A stretch of DNA of 6,420 nt, taken from NCBI GenBank assembly GCA_021811225.1, contig JAJZPJ010000149.1, positions 1 to 6,420 of the forward strand, given 5' to 3'. Within the stretch, counting starts at the first letter, position 1, and every line of letters begins with the position of its first letter. The position numbers and the translations under genes were made by a program. This document shows, one piece after another, positions 5,673-6,420 of this stretch. The notes below the pieces were generated by a model. The model made no database searches, was not told the origin of the DNA, and saw only the letters and a list, made by a program, of their open reading frames with translations. This DNA is from Pseudomonadota bacterium. GTDB lineage: Bacteria > Pseudomonadota > Gammaproteobacteria > Burkholderiales > Rhodocyclaceae.

Positions 5673-6420
5673 ATGGAAGCGGAAGCGCAGAACGAGTCGA
5701 AGATATGGGTACGCCTGGTGGTCGGCATCTCCGTGGTGCTGTTGTTGGCCTGGGCCGGCGTCATTTGGCTGGTGGCGGCGCAACAGCAGGCGATGGGCAT
5801 CCGCCAGGCGCGCGACTTCGCCGAGAGCGTCCATCAGATGACGCTGGCCGCGCTGACCGGCATGATGATCACCGGCCAGGTCGCCCAGCGCGCGGTCTAT
5901 CTCGACCAGGTCAAGCAGGAAGAGGACATCAAGGGCCTGAAGGTCCTCCGCGGCGAGCCGATCATCAAGCAGTTCGGGCCGGGCACCGCCGAGGAGAGCC
6001 ACCCGGATGCGATCGAGCGCCAGGTGCTCTCGAGCGGCAAGTCTTATTTCGAGACCGTGAAAGACGCGCAGGGGGACAGCCTGCGCGCGGTCATTCCGGT
6101 GGTGGCGCAGACCAACTACCTGGGCAAGAACTGCCTGATGTGCCACGCGGTGCCGGCGGGCACGGTGCTGGGTGCGGTGAGCATGAAGATTTCGCTCGCC
6201 AAGATCGAAGCCGAGATCCGCGACTCGATCATGAAGATAGCGGCGCTGGCCTCGGGAATACTGGTATTGCTGATCGCCTTCCTCTACCTGTTCGTCGATC
6301 GTTCGGTGTCGGCGCCGCTGGCGAAGCTCGCCGGCAGCCTGGCGCAGATCGCCGCCGGCGAGGGCGACCTGACCCGACGGCTGGAGATCGGGCGCCACGA
6401 CGAGATCGGCAAGACCTCGG
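5673..6420 (+). CDS. Membrane sensor with periplasmic haem c (CxxCH) domain and HAMP, probably a chemotaxis receptor; C-terminus cut
   Basis: The frame starts at an ATG with a good ribosome binding site and is open to the right edge (249 complete codons). A short cytoplasmic N-terminus is followed by membrane helix 1 (about 13-35), a periplasmic domain (about 36-186), membrane helix 2 (about 187-208) and a HAMP domain from about 209 (GEGDLTRR at 229-236, HDEIG at 242-246). In the periplasmic domain, CLMCH at 154-158 is a CxxCH site for covalent haem c, followed by the strand VLGAVSMKISL typical of the end of such sensor domains. Haem c sensors of this type respond to redox state or small ligands. 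The HAMP style suits a methyl-accepting chemotaxis protein, but a histidine kinase or GGDEF output cannot be excluded because the signalling domain lies outside the window. The gene is divergent from pyrD and has no visible link to it. Confidence 0.85.
   Translation, partial: MEAEAQNESKIWVRLVVGISVVLLLAWAGVIWLVAAQQQAMGIRQARDFAESVHQMTLAALTGMMITGQVAQRAVYLDQVKQEEDIKGLKVLRGEPIIKQFGPGTAEESHPDAIERQVLSSGKSYFETVKDAQGDSLRAVIPVVAQTNYLGKNCLMCHAVPAGTVLGAVSMKISLAKIEAEIRDSIMKIAALASGILVLLIAFLYLFVDRSVSAPLAKLAGSLAQIAAGEGDLTRRLEIGRHDEIGKTS

Noticed and set aside
5439..6398. Minus-strand open frame (319 codons) opposite the haem c sensor
   Set aside because: The plus strand has a strong ribosome binding site, membrane helices, CxxCH and HAMP. 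The minus frame crosses the promoter gap and the pyrD start and shows no recognisable domain.

Overview
The window looks like chromosome of a GC-rich betaproteobacterium, most likely near Rhodocyclales (Azoarcus/Thauera-like). This rests on the GC-rich base composition, the rnfB-nth-DUF1841 gene order and the style of the proteins; it is inference, since there is no rRNA gene to confirm it. Most genes lie on the minus strand.

Layout. (a) 1-1966, minus strand: a MoxR-family AAA+ ATPase followed 13 bases later by a von Willebrand factor A (VWA/CoxE-like) protein that runs off the left edge. This is a classic MoxR-VWA chaperone pair. (b) 2017-2673, plus strand: the relic of an aldehyde dehydrogenase gene. 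It has lost its N-terminal part and, by an in-frame internal deletion, the segment carrying the catalytic Glu and Cys. (c) 2683-5566, minus strand: a tight four-gene operon read from right to left, pyrD (class 2 dihydroorotate dehydrogenase), rnfB (Fe-S electron transfer subunit), nth (endonuclease III) and a DUF1841 protein. Spacings are a 4-base ATGA overlap, 7 bases and an 8-base overlap. (d) 5673 to the right edge, plus strand, divergent from pyrD: the N-terminal part of a membrane sensor, probably a methyl-accepting chemotaxis protein. It has a periplasmic domain with a CxxCH haem c site and a HAMP domain that is cut by the window end.

How the genes may work together. MoxR and VWA proteins usually act jointly to mature or remodel a metalloenzyme or protein complex; the target is not visible here. 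In the pyrD operon, RnfB and Nth both carry 4Fe-4S clusters. RnfB lies without the other rnf subunits, which hints at a role outside the complete Rnf complex. The DUF1841 protein shows three regularly spaced HxxxH motifs, two extended to HxxxHxxxE, suggesting a helical metal site. The haem-containing sensor probably reports redox state or a gaseous ligand to the chemotaxis machinery.

No tRNA, rRNA, CRISPR array, complete insertion sequence or strong intrinsic terminator was found. The two non-coding gaps (about 50 and 106 bases) hold the putative promoters. The most unusual items are the doubly deleted aldehyde dehydrogenase, with an 8-base sequence at its scar that could be a deletion footprint, the histidine pattern in DUF1841, the orphan rnfB-nth pairing, the haem c sensor and a possibly leaderless pyrD.
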